A stretch of DNA of 64,000 nucleotides from Paenibacillus sp. FSL K6-3182 (GTDB taxonomy: Bacteria > Bacillota > Bacilli > Paenibacillales > Paenibacillaceae), in contig NZ_CP150265.1 in assembly GCF_037976325.1 (NCBI RefSeq), forward strand, positions 3,777,501-3,841,500. The letters are read 5' to 3'. Below the pieces are notes generated by a model. That model had not been told where the DNA came from. It did no database searches and worked only from the letters and a program-made list of their open reading frames with translations. Below are positions 18,432-26,932 of this stretch, piece after piece. The number at the start of each line of letters is the position of its first letter. The first letter of the stretch is position 1. Made by a program: the position numbers and the translations under genes.

Positions 18432-18546
18432 CAGCTTGGCGAGACCGATTAAAGATAGATGAGATAAGAAGAGGAATCACGAGGGTGACAACAGCTTGTA
18501 CGCATACCGTCCAATTAGGAATGTTTATCTGATCGTGTAAAGGCAT
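18421..18546 (-). CDS. Small membrane protein leading the ger operon
   Basis: A 41-residue frame starting at ATG 18546 with AAGGAG ten bases upstream; a second ATG closer to the site is out of frame. It has a polar N-terminus with two tryptophan/proline-flanked residues and one membrane helix of about 20 residues ([20 protein letters not shown]). The tail is short and polar, NRSRQADDE. Its stop lies within the first codons of the A-subunit gene, which suggests translational coupling. Small D subunits are known in some GerA-type operons of Bacillus, usually with two membrane helices; this one has one. It could be such a modulator, or a coupling peptide. The reading frame, ribosome site and position are seen; the role is inferred. 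Confidence 0.62.
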   Translation of the reverse strand: MPLHDQINIPNWTVCVQAVVTLVIPLLISSIFNRSRQADDE

Positions 18547-18640
18547 AGTACATACACTCCTTGTTGTTTTTTGTCGAATTATTCCTATTTTTGCCGTAAT
18601 GGGTAGGTTATAAACTTCTGTTCGTTCAAAGTGCAGGAAT

Positions 18641-18668
18641 AAAAAAAAGAGAAGGGTTTCCCCTTCTC
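18641..18668 (-). terminator. Terminator of the helicase gene
   Basis: The stem gagaaggg (18649-18656) pairs with cccttctc (18661-18668) and is followed on the minus strand by eight Ts. It separates the helicase gene from the germination operon. Confidence 0.9.
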
Positions 18669-18691
18669 CTTATTTGAACCTTATTCTCTTT

Positions 18692-20635
18692 TTAGGAGTA
18701 ACTTAATGCTACACCTTTCGGAAGCACACCTTCCACTTGTTCACGCACATAGCTATCATTCATTTTTTGGCCGAAAATAACGATTTTCCCGCTGTCTTCA
18801 CGTGTTCTAATCAAACGTCCAATGCCTTGTCGTAAACGAAGCAGCATATACGGCATATCCACTTGTTCAAACGGTGATTCAGAGTCATTTCGTCTCGCTG
18901 CGAACAATGGATCATTTGGAGGAAACGGAAGTTCCCACACAATAACCTGGGAAAGAGATGGACCAGGTATATCTAAACCTTCCCATAATGTCACTGCACA
19001 TAAAATGCTGGCTTCATCCTGTTGAAACTGTTCGATCAAATAGCTGATTTCGCTTGTGCCCTCATAAAAGAAAGTATAAGCCGCACTATCCGCATGCTTG
19101 TCCGATTCTGCCTTGAATTGCTCTAGCTGCTCCATCGATGGGAACAAAATAAGCGACCTTCCGCCTGATTGTTTAAGCAAACGATACGTTTCATTTACCT
19201 TATCGTTAAGCGCCGTAAACTGTTCAGCTTTTGGAATCTCCACAGTCATTTGCTGCTCATAGTCATATGGTGATGGAACCGAGAAAGATAGTGAGTTATC
19301 CATACCCAATATGTCCATCATATAATCAAATGAGCCGTTAACCGAGAGCGTTGCTGAGGAAAATACGATTGGCATTTTACGAGAGAAAACTTGCTCCTTC
19401 AACACTTCCTTCACCACTTTTGGCATGATGACGAGTGACGTTCCTTCTTTATCCTGCGAAACCCAGCTAATTGGCTTGTCCGCTTGCTTGAATAAGGAAA
19501 GCGCAAATTGAATCATTTCCAAATGCTCTTCAACGATTTTTAGCTGATACGTATCAATTGTGTATAAGCCGCTTTCGAATACGAGCTCTTCTTCTATAAC
19601 CGATAGCGTATCCTGCAAACGATTAATTTCACGAATAAGCTCCGCACTCCAAATGATTTCCTTGCGATCCGAAGCAGGAACCTTCTGGCTGTGCTTATTC
19701 AACATTTTAAATAAGTATTCACTTTGGGCAATCGCATCCTCAACAGCTACAGCAAGAGTTTCACGAATCTCTTCTTGCAGCAGTCTTATGACGATTCCTT
19801 CAAAAACAGCATGATTCAGCTTGTAAGTCAGCGCTTGCTGTGCAGCTGTTTCAAGCAGATGGCCCTCATCAAATACTACAGAGCTGTACTCTGGCAGCAA
19901 TGGAAGCTGGCCTTCACGTTTTCTTGCGTCATATGTCCATATATGCTCCATATAGAAATCATGCGAGCAAATAATGACATCTGCAGATTTGCGATAATGG
20001 TCGCGTGAGAGTGTTTGACCACAACGATGTCTAACGTCACACACTAAGCAATCCTGAAATACATCCCAGCCCAGCTCGTTCCACTGGTCATCATTTAAGC
20101 TAGGATAGTCCTTGCGATTTCCATATGGATGGAAGCTTTGCATAGAATCCTGCTTATGGACGAAGCTTGGAAGTTCTCGATATATATTGTCATATAGCTC
20201 CGCGTTATCTTGTCCAGCTCTCGCATTATCCAGCTTTTTCAAGCAAATATATTGATCTGCTGATTTGCCTAATCTAGCATCAATCGTTAGATCCAAATAT
20301 TTTCCTAGCTTTGCAATATCGCCTTCAGGCTTTACAAGCTGCTCAATTAAGGATTCATCGGCACAAGCAATAACTGCTGGTTTTCTTGTGTAACGAGCAT
20401 AGGTGATCGCATACAGCAAGTAAACGAATGTTTTGCCCGTTCCTACTCCAGCTTCAGCAAATATCGTTTGTTTATCTGCAAAAGCACGTTCCAATTGAAA
20501 AGCCATATAGATTTGTTCATCTCTAATTTCAAAACCAGCTTCAGGCAGCTTATCATAAAAAACATCAGCGATCCAATCGCTAGCCTGTTGTATAAAAGGT
20601 TGTTTCGGGTCAAACTCAAATGGATATTTATTCAA
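18692..20635 (-). CDS. Fe-S ATP-dependent DNA helicase, DinG/XPD-like
   Basis: A 647-residue superfamily 2 helicase of the DinG/YoaA/XPD class, 5'-3' enzymes that unwind damaged or structured DNA. Walker A is EAGVGTGKT (61-69) and the Walker B box is DEGH (256-259). Four cysteines, C131, C196, C199 and C205, are placed to bind the 4Fe-4S cluster. C-terminal motifs are SLILFP, TLWEGLDIPG and QGIGRLIR. Unlike B. subtilis DinG it lacks an N-terminal exonuclease domain. The frame reaches a GTG at 20662, but the TTG at 20635 has GGAGG nine bases upstream and is preferred. No LexA box was seen in front of it. It is a single gene. Confidence 0.92.
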   Translation of the reverse strand: MNKYPFEFDPKQPFIQQASDWIADVFYDKLPEAGFEIRDEQIYMAFQLERAFADKQTIFAEAGVGTGKTFVYLLYAITYARYTRKPAVIACADESLIEQLVKPEGDIAKLGKYLDLTIDARLGKSADQYICLKKLDNARAGQDNAELYDNIYRELPSFVHKQDSMQSFHPYGNRKDYPSLNDDQWNELGWDVFQDCLVCDVRHRCGQTLSRDHYRKSADVIICSHDFYMEHIWTYDARKREGQLPLLPEYSSVVFDEGHLLETAAQQALTYKLNHAVFEGIVIRLLQEEIRETLAVAVEDAIAQSEYLFKMLNKHSQKVPASDRKEIIWSAELIREINRLQDTLSVIEEELVFESGLYTIDTYQLKIVEEHLEMIQFALSLFKQADKPISWVSQDKEGTSLVIMPKVVKEVLKEQVFSRKMPIVFSSATLSVNGSFDYMMDILGMDNSLSFSVPSPYDYEQQMTVEIPKAEQFTALNDKVNETYRLLKQSGGRSLILFPSMEQLEQFKAESDKHADSAAYTFFYEGTSEISYLIEQFQQDEASILCAVTLWEGLDIPGPSLSQVIVWELPFPPNDPLFAARRNDSESPFEQVDMPYMLLRLRQGIGRLIRTREDSGKIVIFGQKMNDSYVREQVEGVLPKGVALSYS

Positions 20636-20755
20636 GGTTGCTTGCCTCCATATAGTAGGCACAACCGGCTGTATGCGGACATACAGCCGATTGTGAAATC
20701 TCCTGCACTAATCGTACACTCAAATATATCACTAGAGTGTATGCTTAGTCAAAGG

Positions 20756-22342
20756 TTATGATTTATTTGCTTTATTCTCTATCCATTTCACCAGATTCGG
20801 CTTCTCATCCAAAATGGATTCATATTGCTCCTTCCAGCCATAAATCGCATCAGGATCAAGCTGCTTGTAGCGGTCATATTTATGCAAACGATCCTGCTCC
20901 CGCGCCCAGCCGAAATGTTTTACTCGCAGGTTTGACGTCTTATTAGCAAGTGAATAAATGTTTTCAGGAAATCTCCCGCAGTGCTGAGGAGTTTGCTTCC
21001 ACACATAAGAAAATCCCTCTACATATTTCAATAAAAATGGGCGGTACACACTATGGGCATTCCAGTATACATCCTCGCGATAATGATCTTCCGACCAAAA
21101 ATCAAATAATCGAAACAAATAAGTGAAGGTTTCCGTATCGTTTAGGAGCACTGGCAGCTCTTCCTTAAATTTTTGCTCAAAATATTCATCCGCATCCATA
21201 TTCAGAATCCACTGCGGCCGAATGCGGATCGTTTCCTCCCATTGCTGTGTTCTTAGCTTTACTTCATTATGAAATTGCGAGCTTTCGTTTTTAATATAGG
21301 TCAAAGGAATGCCGGCAAGGCATTCATGAACGATTTCCCCGGTATGATCCGTGCTTCCATCGTCAATAATGACCGCATGATCTATATATTCCCTATGATG
21401 CTCAAGCACTTCTTTTAAAAAGCGCTCACCCTCATTTTTTACGATCATAGATAACGTAAGCTTAGGACCTGCTGTGGGCACAATGATCGTAGGTCCTTGT
21501 GCTGGCAACATATTCGAATTTGTATATGCTTTGTCCTGAGTTGATTCCATAAACAAAATAGCGCGCTCAATATCCGATTCTCGGTAGATATGAAAGGCTG
21601 GGTATCTGGTGTCCACGTACAAATCGATGCCAAGAGCAACTGCTCGAATGCAGAAATGACGATCTTCGCCCCAAAATGATATATTCGAGATCGTCCGAAA
21701 TGATATCGGCTTCTCTAGTGCTGAGCGAGCGATATATGTGCACGCACCAAGGCCGCCAACCTGATAAACACCAGGGACTCTAAGCTTCATTAGAAACATG
21801 ACAGCCGCTTCCGCACCGTCACCGGCTTTTACTGTTCCATCTGACTGAAACGGCCAATACGTATCCTTCAGCCAAACCTGCGGCATTTCCATCGTATTAG
21901 GCTGCCACTGTGTCCAGAAAATAGTGGAAATGATCTCTTTCTCAGAAGAAATCAAAGATTCAATTGCTTCCGGGTGAATCAGCAAATCCGAATCAATGAG
22001 GAATAATCCATCAAATTGCTGCTCTCTCGCTGTTTGGATCATATGATCCTTCCAGCTTGCGATTTTATCAATTAAATCATTGCTCCAGTAATGAGTAAAC
22101 TCATCCCTGGCATATGGTGTTATCGAATCGCCTTTTATTAAGATGGTTTCACTTTCATTGTTCTCTTTTTGCTTCGATATAAAATCGCTCAGCAATTGCG
22201 AGGACTCCTCGTTATCATTGTCATCAATAAAGAAATAATCTACTTTAAAAGAGCGTGCTTCGATTCGCGCAAGCGAGGCTAAAAAGTGACGCAATATGGT
22301 CGGTCTTTGGCGAATGGGACTTCCAATCAATATTCGCTTCAA
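20756..22342 (-). CDS. Two-domain glycosyltransferase
   Basis: A 528-residue cytoplasmic protein with two glycosyltransferase A-fold domains. The N-terminal one (about 1-270) has VDYFFIDDNDNEE, the metal-binding motif FLIDSDLLI and SFWGEDRHFC. The C-terminal one (about 290-510) is family 2-like with LSMIVKNEGERFLKEVL, AVIIDDGSTDHTGEIV and the DxD-type WILNMDADEYFE. The acceptor is unknown; peptide, protein or cell-surface glycosylation is possible. The start is TTG at 22342, seven bases after GGAGG; an upstream ATG frame lacks a ribosome site. No polysaccharide cluster lies beside it. It ends just before a helicase gene without a clear terminator. Confidence 0.85.
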   Translation of the reverse strand: MKRILIGSPIRQRPTILRHFLASLARIEARSFKVDYFFIDDNDNEESSQLLSDFISKQKENNESETILIKGDSITPYARDEFTHYWSNDLIDKIASWKDHMIQTAREQQFDGLFLIDSDLLIHPEAIESLISSEKEIISTIFWTQWQPNTMEMPQVWLKDTYWPFQSDGTVKAGDGAEAAVMFLMKLRVPGVYQVGGLGACTYIARSALEKPISFRTISNISFWGEDRHFCIRAVALGIDLYVDTRYPAFHIYRESDIERAILFMESTQDKAYTNSNMLPAQGPTIIVPTAGPKLTLSMIVKNEGERFLKEVLEHHREYIDHAVIIDDGSTDHTGEIVHECLAGIPLTYIKNESSQFHNEVKLRTQQWEETIRIRPQWILNMDADEYFEQKFKEELPVLLNDTETFTYLFRLFDFWSEDHYREDVYWNAHSVYRPFLLKYVEGFSYVWKQTPQHCGRFPENIYSLANKTSNLRVKHFGWAREQDRLHKYDRYKQLDPDAIYGWKEQYESILDEKPNLVKWIENKANKS

Positions 22343-22455
22343 CGTTAGGCCTCCTTTATTCCACAGAAATTCCTTAGGAATGATAATCCTTATGAGGCAT
22401 ATGCATCTATTATGCAAAACCCAGATCATTTTTTCAGAATGGAGGCTTAAATGCC

Positions 22456-22803
22456 ATTACTGCTCTCAAAGAATGGGACTTAAAACCGCTGCTGTTCGGA
22501 TTGCTGTTTCTTTGCTTTGCCGACGCTTTATTTACAGATATAGGATTGCGCCTATCATTAATCGAGGAGCTCAACCCACTCGTACAAAAACTTTATGACT
22601 GGAATATTGTTAGCTACTACGGGATGAAGCTGCTGCTCCCACTGCTGCTAATCCTAATTTATTATCGTATGAAAAATCGGTATTGGATCAACCCATGTAT
22701 TCTTATTACGGTATTGATCTACTTTCTCGTCAATATTTATCACTTGGTTTGGATTTCTTACGGTGTCCATGACGGCTGGTTTTCACTTGATTCGCTGATA
22801 TGA
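22456..22803 (+). CDS. Small membrane protein, DUF5658-like
   Basis: About 115 residues with three membrane helices: LLFGLLFLCFADALFTDIG, YYGMKLLLPLLLILIYY and NPCILITVLIYFLVNIYHL. The D-A-L-F-T-D-I-G pattern and the ELNPLV segment resemble DUF5658 membrane proteins. The clear ribosome site GGAGG (22441-22445) has no ATG, GTG or TTG in the right frame behind it. The first in-frame candidate at a workable distance is ATT at 22456; the first standard start, TTG at 22501, would begin inside the first helix. An ATG at 22451 is one frame off and stops after ten codons. The gene may use a rare AUU start or carry a one-base deletion. It lies upstream of the CLC gene. Confidence 0.55.
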   Translation: MTALKEWDLKPLLFGLLFLCFADALFTDIGLRLSLIEELNPLVQKLYDWNIVSYYGMKLLLPLLLILIYYRMKNRYWINPCILITVLIYFLVNIYHLVWISYGVHDGWFSLDSLI

Positions 22804-22808
22804 ATTTC

Positions 22809-22836
22809 TTTACCTCTTCTAGGAGTGTTGTATAAT
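22809..22836 (+). promoter_or_regulatory. Putative sigma-A promoter
   Basis: TTTACC (22809-22814) and TATAAT (22831-22836) are separated by 16 bases, ahead of the CLC-family gene. The leader of about 55 bases shows no fluoride riboswitch motif. Confidence 0.55.
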
Positions 22837-22898
22837 AGCTAATAGAAACAATACAACATATTCCTTCTCTCAGGGAGCCAACGAAGGAGTTCACATGA

Positions 22899-24122
22899 AT
22901 GATTGATATATGGCATTTCGCACCGCTCACACTTGCCAAATATATGTTGAAATGGCTGTTCATTGCTGGAGTAATCGGCATCTTATCTGGTTCTGCTTCC
23001 GCATTATTTCTAGCCAGTCTTGAATTCGTAACCGAAACGAGTGTACAACATTTGTGGTTATTGTGGCTTCTGCCACTCGGCGGTGCCTTCGTAAGTTATC
23101 TTTATCTCAAGTTTGGGAAAGAAGCAGGTAGAGGAAATAATCTAATTATAGAGCAAATACATACCGGTAATGGCTCCATCCCATTAAGAATGGCACCACT
23201 TGTTCTGATTGGAACTTTAATCACCCATTTATTTGGCGGATCTGCTGGTCGAGAAGGTACTGCAGTACAAATGGGCGGCAGCTTAGCGGAATGGTTTGGC
23301 AAGCTAATTAAACGAGGCCCGCTTGATCGCAAAATCATTTTGATGTGTGGCATTAGCAGCGGCTTTGGTGCTGTCTTTGGCACACCTCTAGCCGGTACAA
23401 TCTTTGGACTAGAAGTACTTGCAATCGGCGTCATCAGTTATGAAGCGCTGCTCCCTTGCTTCATCGCGAGTTATGTTGGCCATTTGGTTGCTACCGCGTG
23501 GGGAATTCAACATATTTCCTATTCAATGGGCGATGTCCCTCCGCTCGATTGGCTGCTCTTTGTCAAAGTTGTCATTGCATCTGTGCTTTTTGGTCTAGCC
23601 GCATTATTATTCACTCAGCTGGTACGAGGATTCAAACGTTTATTTAGTAAATGGTTTAAAAGTCCTGTTCTCAAAAGCTTTTTGGGCGGACTATTCATTG
23701 TTGCTCTCGTCTATGCGATCGGAACACGTGATTATTTGGGACTAGGCATCCCTCTCCTAGAGCAGTCCTTTCAAGAGGCGGTTTCGCCGTTTGTTTTTTT
23801 ATTGAAAACACTATTTACTGCTATAACGCTTGGGACAGGCTTTCAAGGCGGGGAGGTAACTCCACTCTTTGTCATCGGCTCAACGCTAGGAAGCGCACTT
23901 GCAGGTTTGCTCCATGTCTCCGTCCCCCTACTCGCTGCCATTGGTTTCATATCCGTATTCAGCGGCGCTGCCAAGACGCCAATCGCTTGCTTCATCATGG
24001 GCCTTGAATTATTTGGGGCTGAAGGTGCAATTTATATGTTTATCGGCTGCGTAATCGCATTTATATGTTCAGGTCGAATCGGCATCTATGAAGCTCAAAA
24101 ACCAATTGAGTTACGCCCATAA
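22899..24122 (+). CDS. CLC-family antiporter, CLC-F (fluoride) type
   Basis: A 407-residue CLC membrane protein with about ten to twelve helices. The gating glutamate is E119 in GREGT. The helix-D filter that reads GSGIP in chloride CLCs is replaced by GRGNNL (77-82). The helix-N motif is GGEVTP with E319. GREGT, the lost filter serine and the glutamate in helix N are traits of the fluoride/proton antiporter branch (CLC-F), where the equivalent glutamates are E118 and E318. It therefore probably exports fluoride, although a chloride role cannot be excluded. The start ATG follows AAGGAG by nine bases. It follows the small DUF5658-like gene and ends at a strong shared terminator. Fluoride export is inferred from motifs. 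Confidence 0.85.
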   Translation: MIDIWHFAPLTLAKYMLKWLFIAGVIGILSGSASALFLASLEFVTETSVQHLWLLWLLPLGGAFVSYLYLKFGKEAGRGNNLIIEQIHTGNGSIPLRMAPLVLIGTLITHLFGGSAGREGTAVQMGGSLAEWFGKLIKRGPLDRKIILMCGISSGFGAVFGTPLAGTIFGLEVLAIGVISYEALLPCFIASYVGHLVATAWGIQHISYSMGDVPPLDWLLFVKVVIASVLFGLAALLFTQLVRGFKRLFSKWFKSPVLKSFLGGLFIVALVYAIGTRDYLGLGIPLLEQSFQEAVSPFVFLLKTLFTAITLGTGFQGGEVTPLFVIGSTLGSALAGLLHVSVPLLAAIGFISVFSGAAKTPIACFIMGLELFGAEGAIYMFIGCVIAFICSGRIGIYEAQKPIELRP

Positions 24123-24126
24123 ATCG

Positions 24127-24166
24127 AAAAAAAGCCTGCTCCTTATCATAAGGGAGCAGGCTTTTT
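24127..24166. terminator. Bidirectional terminator
   Basis: gcctgctcctt (24134-24144) pairs with aagggagcaggc (24150-24161), flanked by A- and T-runs. It serves the convergent CLC and uppP genes. Confidence 0.93.
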
Positions 24167-24173
24167 CTTTTGG

Positions 24174-25016
24174 TTAAAAATAAACAATATAGATTACAGC
24201 AGCAAGCACGATGCGGTATATCGCAAATGGTACAAGCTTGATTTTGTTAATAAGCTTCAAGAAGAAACGAATCGAAAGAAGTGCAAAAACGAATGCGCTT
24301 ATGAAACCTGCGATAAAAAACGGCAATGACTCTAACGTGAAGTATTCCCAGTTTTTCGCCAAGGACAACAAGCTCGCACCAGCCATGATCGGCACAGCCA
24401 TGATGAAAGTGAAATCAGCAGCAGCGCGATGACTCATGCCTAGCAGCACCCCTCCGGAAATTGTGGAACCGGAACGAGAGAAGCCTGGCCAGAGGGATAA
24501 ACATTGGATAAGCCCTACGGAGAAGGCTTGCTTATAAGTGATCTGGTCAACTGACTCGATCTTAGGTTTCTTAGGCCCAAAACGATCGGCAACAATCATA
24601 AGAATAGCTCCGATAACTAGACCAATTAGCACTGTGCGTATCGAGAATAAATGCTCATCAATGTAATCGTCAAACAATAGACCAAGTACACCAGCTGGGA
24701 TGAGACCAACGATAACATGTGTTAGCTTTAGCTTTTTCTTCGGTTGAGAAGAAGCTTGTGCCGCGTCCTTGCTGCCTCTGTTCAAGCCCAGCAAGTCAAT
24801 AAAACGATTTCGGAAAATAATGACTACTGCTAAAATGGAGCCGAGCTGAATAACAATTTTGAATGTGTTCGCAACGTACTTCGTCAAGTACTGTTCCGTT
24901 TGAAGCCACATATCGTCAACAATGACCATATGTCCTGTCGAGGATACAGGTGCAAATTCCGTTAATCCTTCAACAATACCTAAAATAATCGCTTTTAAAA
25001 TCGTAATAAAATCCAT
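24174..25016 (-). CDS. uppP: Undecaprenyl-diphosphatase UppP
   Basis: A 280-residue integral membrane enzyme that dephosphorylates undecaprenyl diphosphate to recycle the lipid carrier of cell-wall synthesis; overproduction gives bacitracin resistance. The two signature motifs are present: GIVEGLTEFAPVSSTGH (13-29) with the catalytic glutamates, and LSLWPGFSRSGSTISGG (about 173-190) with the active-site arginine and serine. There are about eight membrane helices and the length is usual. The gene is single, read from an ATG directly upstream of which no regulator gene lies. Confidence 0.96.
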   Translation of the reverse strand: MDFITILKAIILGIVEGLTEFAPVSSTGHMVIVDDMWLQTEQYLTKYVANTFKIVIQLGSILAVVIIFRNRFIDLLGLNRGSKDAAQASSQPKKKLKLTHVIVGLIPAGVLGLLFDDYIDEHLFSIRTVLIGLVIGAILMIVADRFGPKKPKIESVDQITYKQAFSVGLIQCLSLWPGFSRSGSTISGGVLLGMSHRAAADFTFIMAVPIMAGASLLSLAKNWEYFTLESLPFFIAGFISAFVFALLSIRFFLKLINKIKLVPFAIYRIVLAAVIYIVYF

Positions 25017-25222
25017 GTGTAGTTGAATCTCCTAACTCTCTGATTGATAGAAAGACGACAAAGAACAGCACGGAATAAATCATAACACAAAACGACCCCA
25101 CTCAACAATTCCAACGCAATACCTATAATTCACATAACATAACTCATTAATAACCGTTACTATAGTTATTTTGTCATTACAAATTGCCTTGTTGACCTAC
25201 TAGCATAATCCTAGTAATCAAA

Positions 25223-26098
25223 TCACCCAAAACGTTGGCGATAGCCGCATTTCCTGCACAGCTCCTCGACAGCTTCCCGTCTTGAGAAACCATCATAGAG
25301 ATTAGTTGATCGCTCATTCTCAATAATTTCCGAGAAATGAGTATCATGAATGTTTCCTAAATTAATGACGCCCTCTCCGTCCAAGCAGCAAGGGATGACT
25401 GTTCCGTCGATGAGAATGCCAGCTTGATTCCTTAAGGCATGGCAGAAGCCTTTCCCATTATACTCCGGCTCTTTTAAATCCGGCCATTTGAACTCAGGAT
25501 CTTGATTTAGGTAAATGCGCTCCGCTATTTTGACACCCGAGCCGGGTATGAATTTTTCTTCAATTTTATAATCGAGATTAAATGCCTTCTCTATCATGCC
25601 CAGGAGCTCTCGGTTTTTGTTTTTCTGCTGATTCGTTTCATTGTCCATATCTAAGTTCCATAGTCGAAACGAAATAATAATATTGCTGCTTGCGACGGCT
25701 TCCTTTACGAAGGATAAGATTTCAGCAAGGTAACCTTCTTTATTCGTGGAACCGGCATGGCCGTCAAAGCTGTGCAGCGAGAAGTTAATTTGACGCAAGG
25801 CTGGCTTGTTAAGTAGCTTTTCCTTGTTTTTCGTAATAAGTGTTCCATTGGACGTAATATTTACTTTGAAGCCCTTCTCATGGCTAATATCAAGCAGCTC
25901 GTCCATCTTAGGATGCAGCATTGGCTCGCCTTTTACATGAAAATAAATATAATCCGTATGCGGCTTGATCTGATCCAGTGTTTTTTTGAAATCCTCCACT
26001 TTAATGAAACCTTTCGCTCGCAATGTGGGCGGACAGAAGCTGCAGGATAAGTTGCAAATACTTGTCGTCTCTATATAAAACTTTTTAAATTTTTTCAT
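25223..26098 (-). CDS. Radical SAM/SPASM protein
   Basis: A 291-residue radical SAM enzyme. The cluster motif CNLSCSFC gives C15, C19 and C22, binding the 4Fe-4S that cleaves SAM. The C-terminal SPASM region has cysteines in GFCHAL, VIPCCLDGEG and ELCRKCGYRQ for auxiliary clusters. Such enzymes often modify peptides or tRNA-like substrates, but no precursor peptide gene or transporter is seen nearby, so the substrate is unknown. The gene stands alone with about 200 bases of AT-rich, gene-free sequence on its downstream side and about 130 on its upstream side. Confidence 0.9.
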   Translation of the reverse strand: MKKFKKFYIETTSICNLSCSFCPPTLRAKGFIKVEDFKKTLDQIKPHTDYIYFHVKGEPMLHPKMDELLDISHEKGFKVNITSNGTLITKNKEKLLNKPALRQINFSLHSFDGHAGSTNKEGYLAEILSFVKEAVASSNIIISFRLWNLDMDNETNQQKNKNRELLGMIEKAFNLDYKIEEKFIPGSGVKIAERIYLNQDPEFKWPDLKEPEYNGKGFCHALRNQAGILIDGTVIPCCLDGEGVINLGNIHDTHFSEIIENERSTNLYDGFSRREAVEELCRKCGYRQRFG

Positions 26099-26229
26099 TA
26101 GTCAGATACTCCGTTTCCCATGGGTCCAGCTTCATTTACCTCGTTAGCTTGGACCTGCTTATCGTGTCAGCTTCTATTATACAACGCCAAACACGAAAGT
26201 GACAAAAAGGAATAAACAGCAGTAGCCGT

Positions 26230-26907
26230 TTATTCCCTCTTCTCTTCACGCAATGGCCGAATTCCAATCGGAATCGCCTCATGCCCGCTATTCACGAATG
26301 AAGCTTGGAAAGAGCCTTCATAACGGAAAATTTGCCCAAGGATAGGGTTCCGAACGTCCACTGATATTTTGTAGCAGCGCTCCTCATCGTCATACCACTC
26401 ATTCACTTCTGCTCTACCTGTAAACAAACGAGGAAATCGGAATTGAAGCCACCCTTCATAGAAACGCTGCTCACCCGAAATAATTCGAATTCCGCCCTTT
26501 GTGGAAACTGCAACATCCAAATCGACTGCTAAATGCTGCTTATTGCCTAAATAATCAACGATAATCTCTCTTTCTCCGCTATACACCATCGTTGCGTCAA
26601 AATGGCGGATCGCCCTTTGAAACTTGAATTTGCGAATCCACGTGACTGTTTCACGTCCGAATGCATCTACATATGCATAGTTTTCAATTGAAAACGGGAT
26701 GTTTACGCCGCCTTGGGGGAACATGATGTGGCGGAGCGTTCCAATAAACAATGGCAGTGCAGCAAGTTTGTTGTACCATATAAGCTGCATGACTCCATGT
26801 CCGATAGACGCAGTACGATCTTGACTGCAAAAGCCAAAACGCTGCTGTATGCGAGGATGGAGCTTTTGAAAATCAGCTCCTAACGCTTGTTCATATATAG
26901 AACGCAT
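26230..26907 (-). CDS. DUF4166 domain protein
   Basis: A 225-residue soluble protein of the DUF4166 family. Typical features are the opening MRSIYEQALGADFQKLHPRI, a glycine-aromatic region (IENYAYVDAFGRETVTWIRKF) and beta-rich C-terminal half. The function is not known. It starts at an ATG after AAAAGGGGAAATCACG and follows the SRPBCC/DoxX-like gene by 25 bases. It is the third gene of a minus-strand trio with a DCC-type thiol oxidoreductase and a DoxX-like membrane protein, a combination also found in other Bacilli. Family call is from the N-terminal pattern and neighbourhood. Confidence 0.82.
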   Translation of the reverse strand: MRSIYEQALGADFQKLHPRIQQRFGFCSQDRTASIGHGVMQLIWYNKLAALPLFIGTLRHIMFPQGGVNIPFSIENYAYVDAFGRETVTWIRKFKFQRAIRHFDATMVYSGEREIIVDYLGNKQHLAVDLDVAVSTKGGIRIISGEQRFYEGWLQFRFPRLFTGRAEVNEWYDDEERCYKISVDVRNPILGQIFRYEGSFQASFVNSGHEAIPIGIRPLREEKRE

Positions 26908-26932
26908 CGTGATTTCCCCTTTTCTAATCTGT

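Noticed and set aside
20666..20689. Perfect hairpin cggctgtatg/catacagccg as terminator of the glycosyltransferase gene
   Set aside because: No T-run follows on either strand and it lies about 30 bases ahead of the helicase start, so it was not called a terminator; it could be an operator.
22840..22893. Fluoride riboswitch before the CLC gene
   Set aside because: The conserved crcB-motif blocks could not be found in the short leader.
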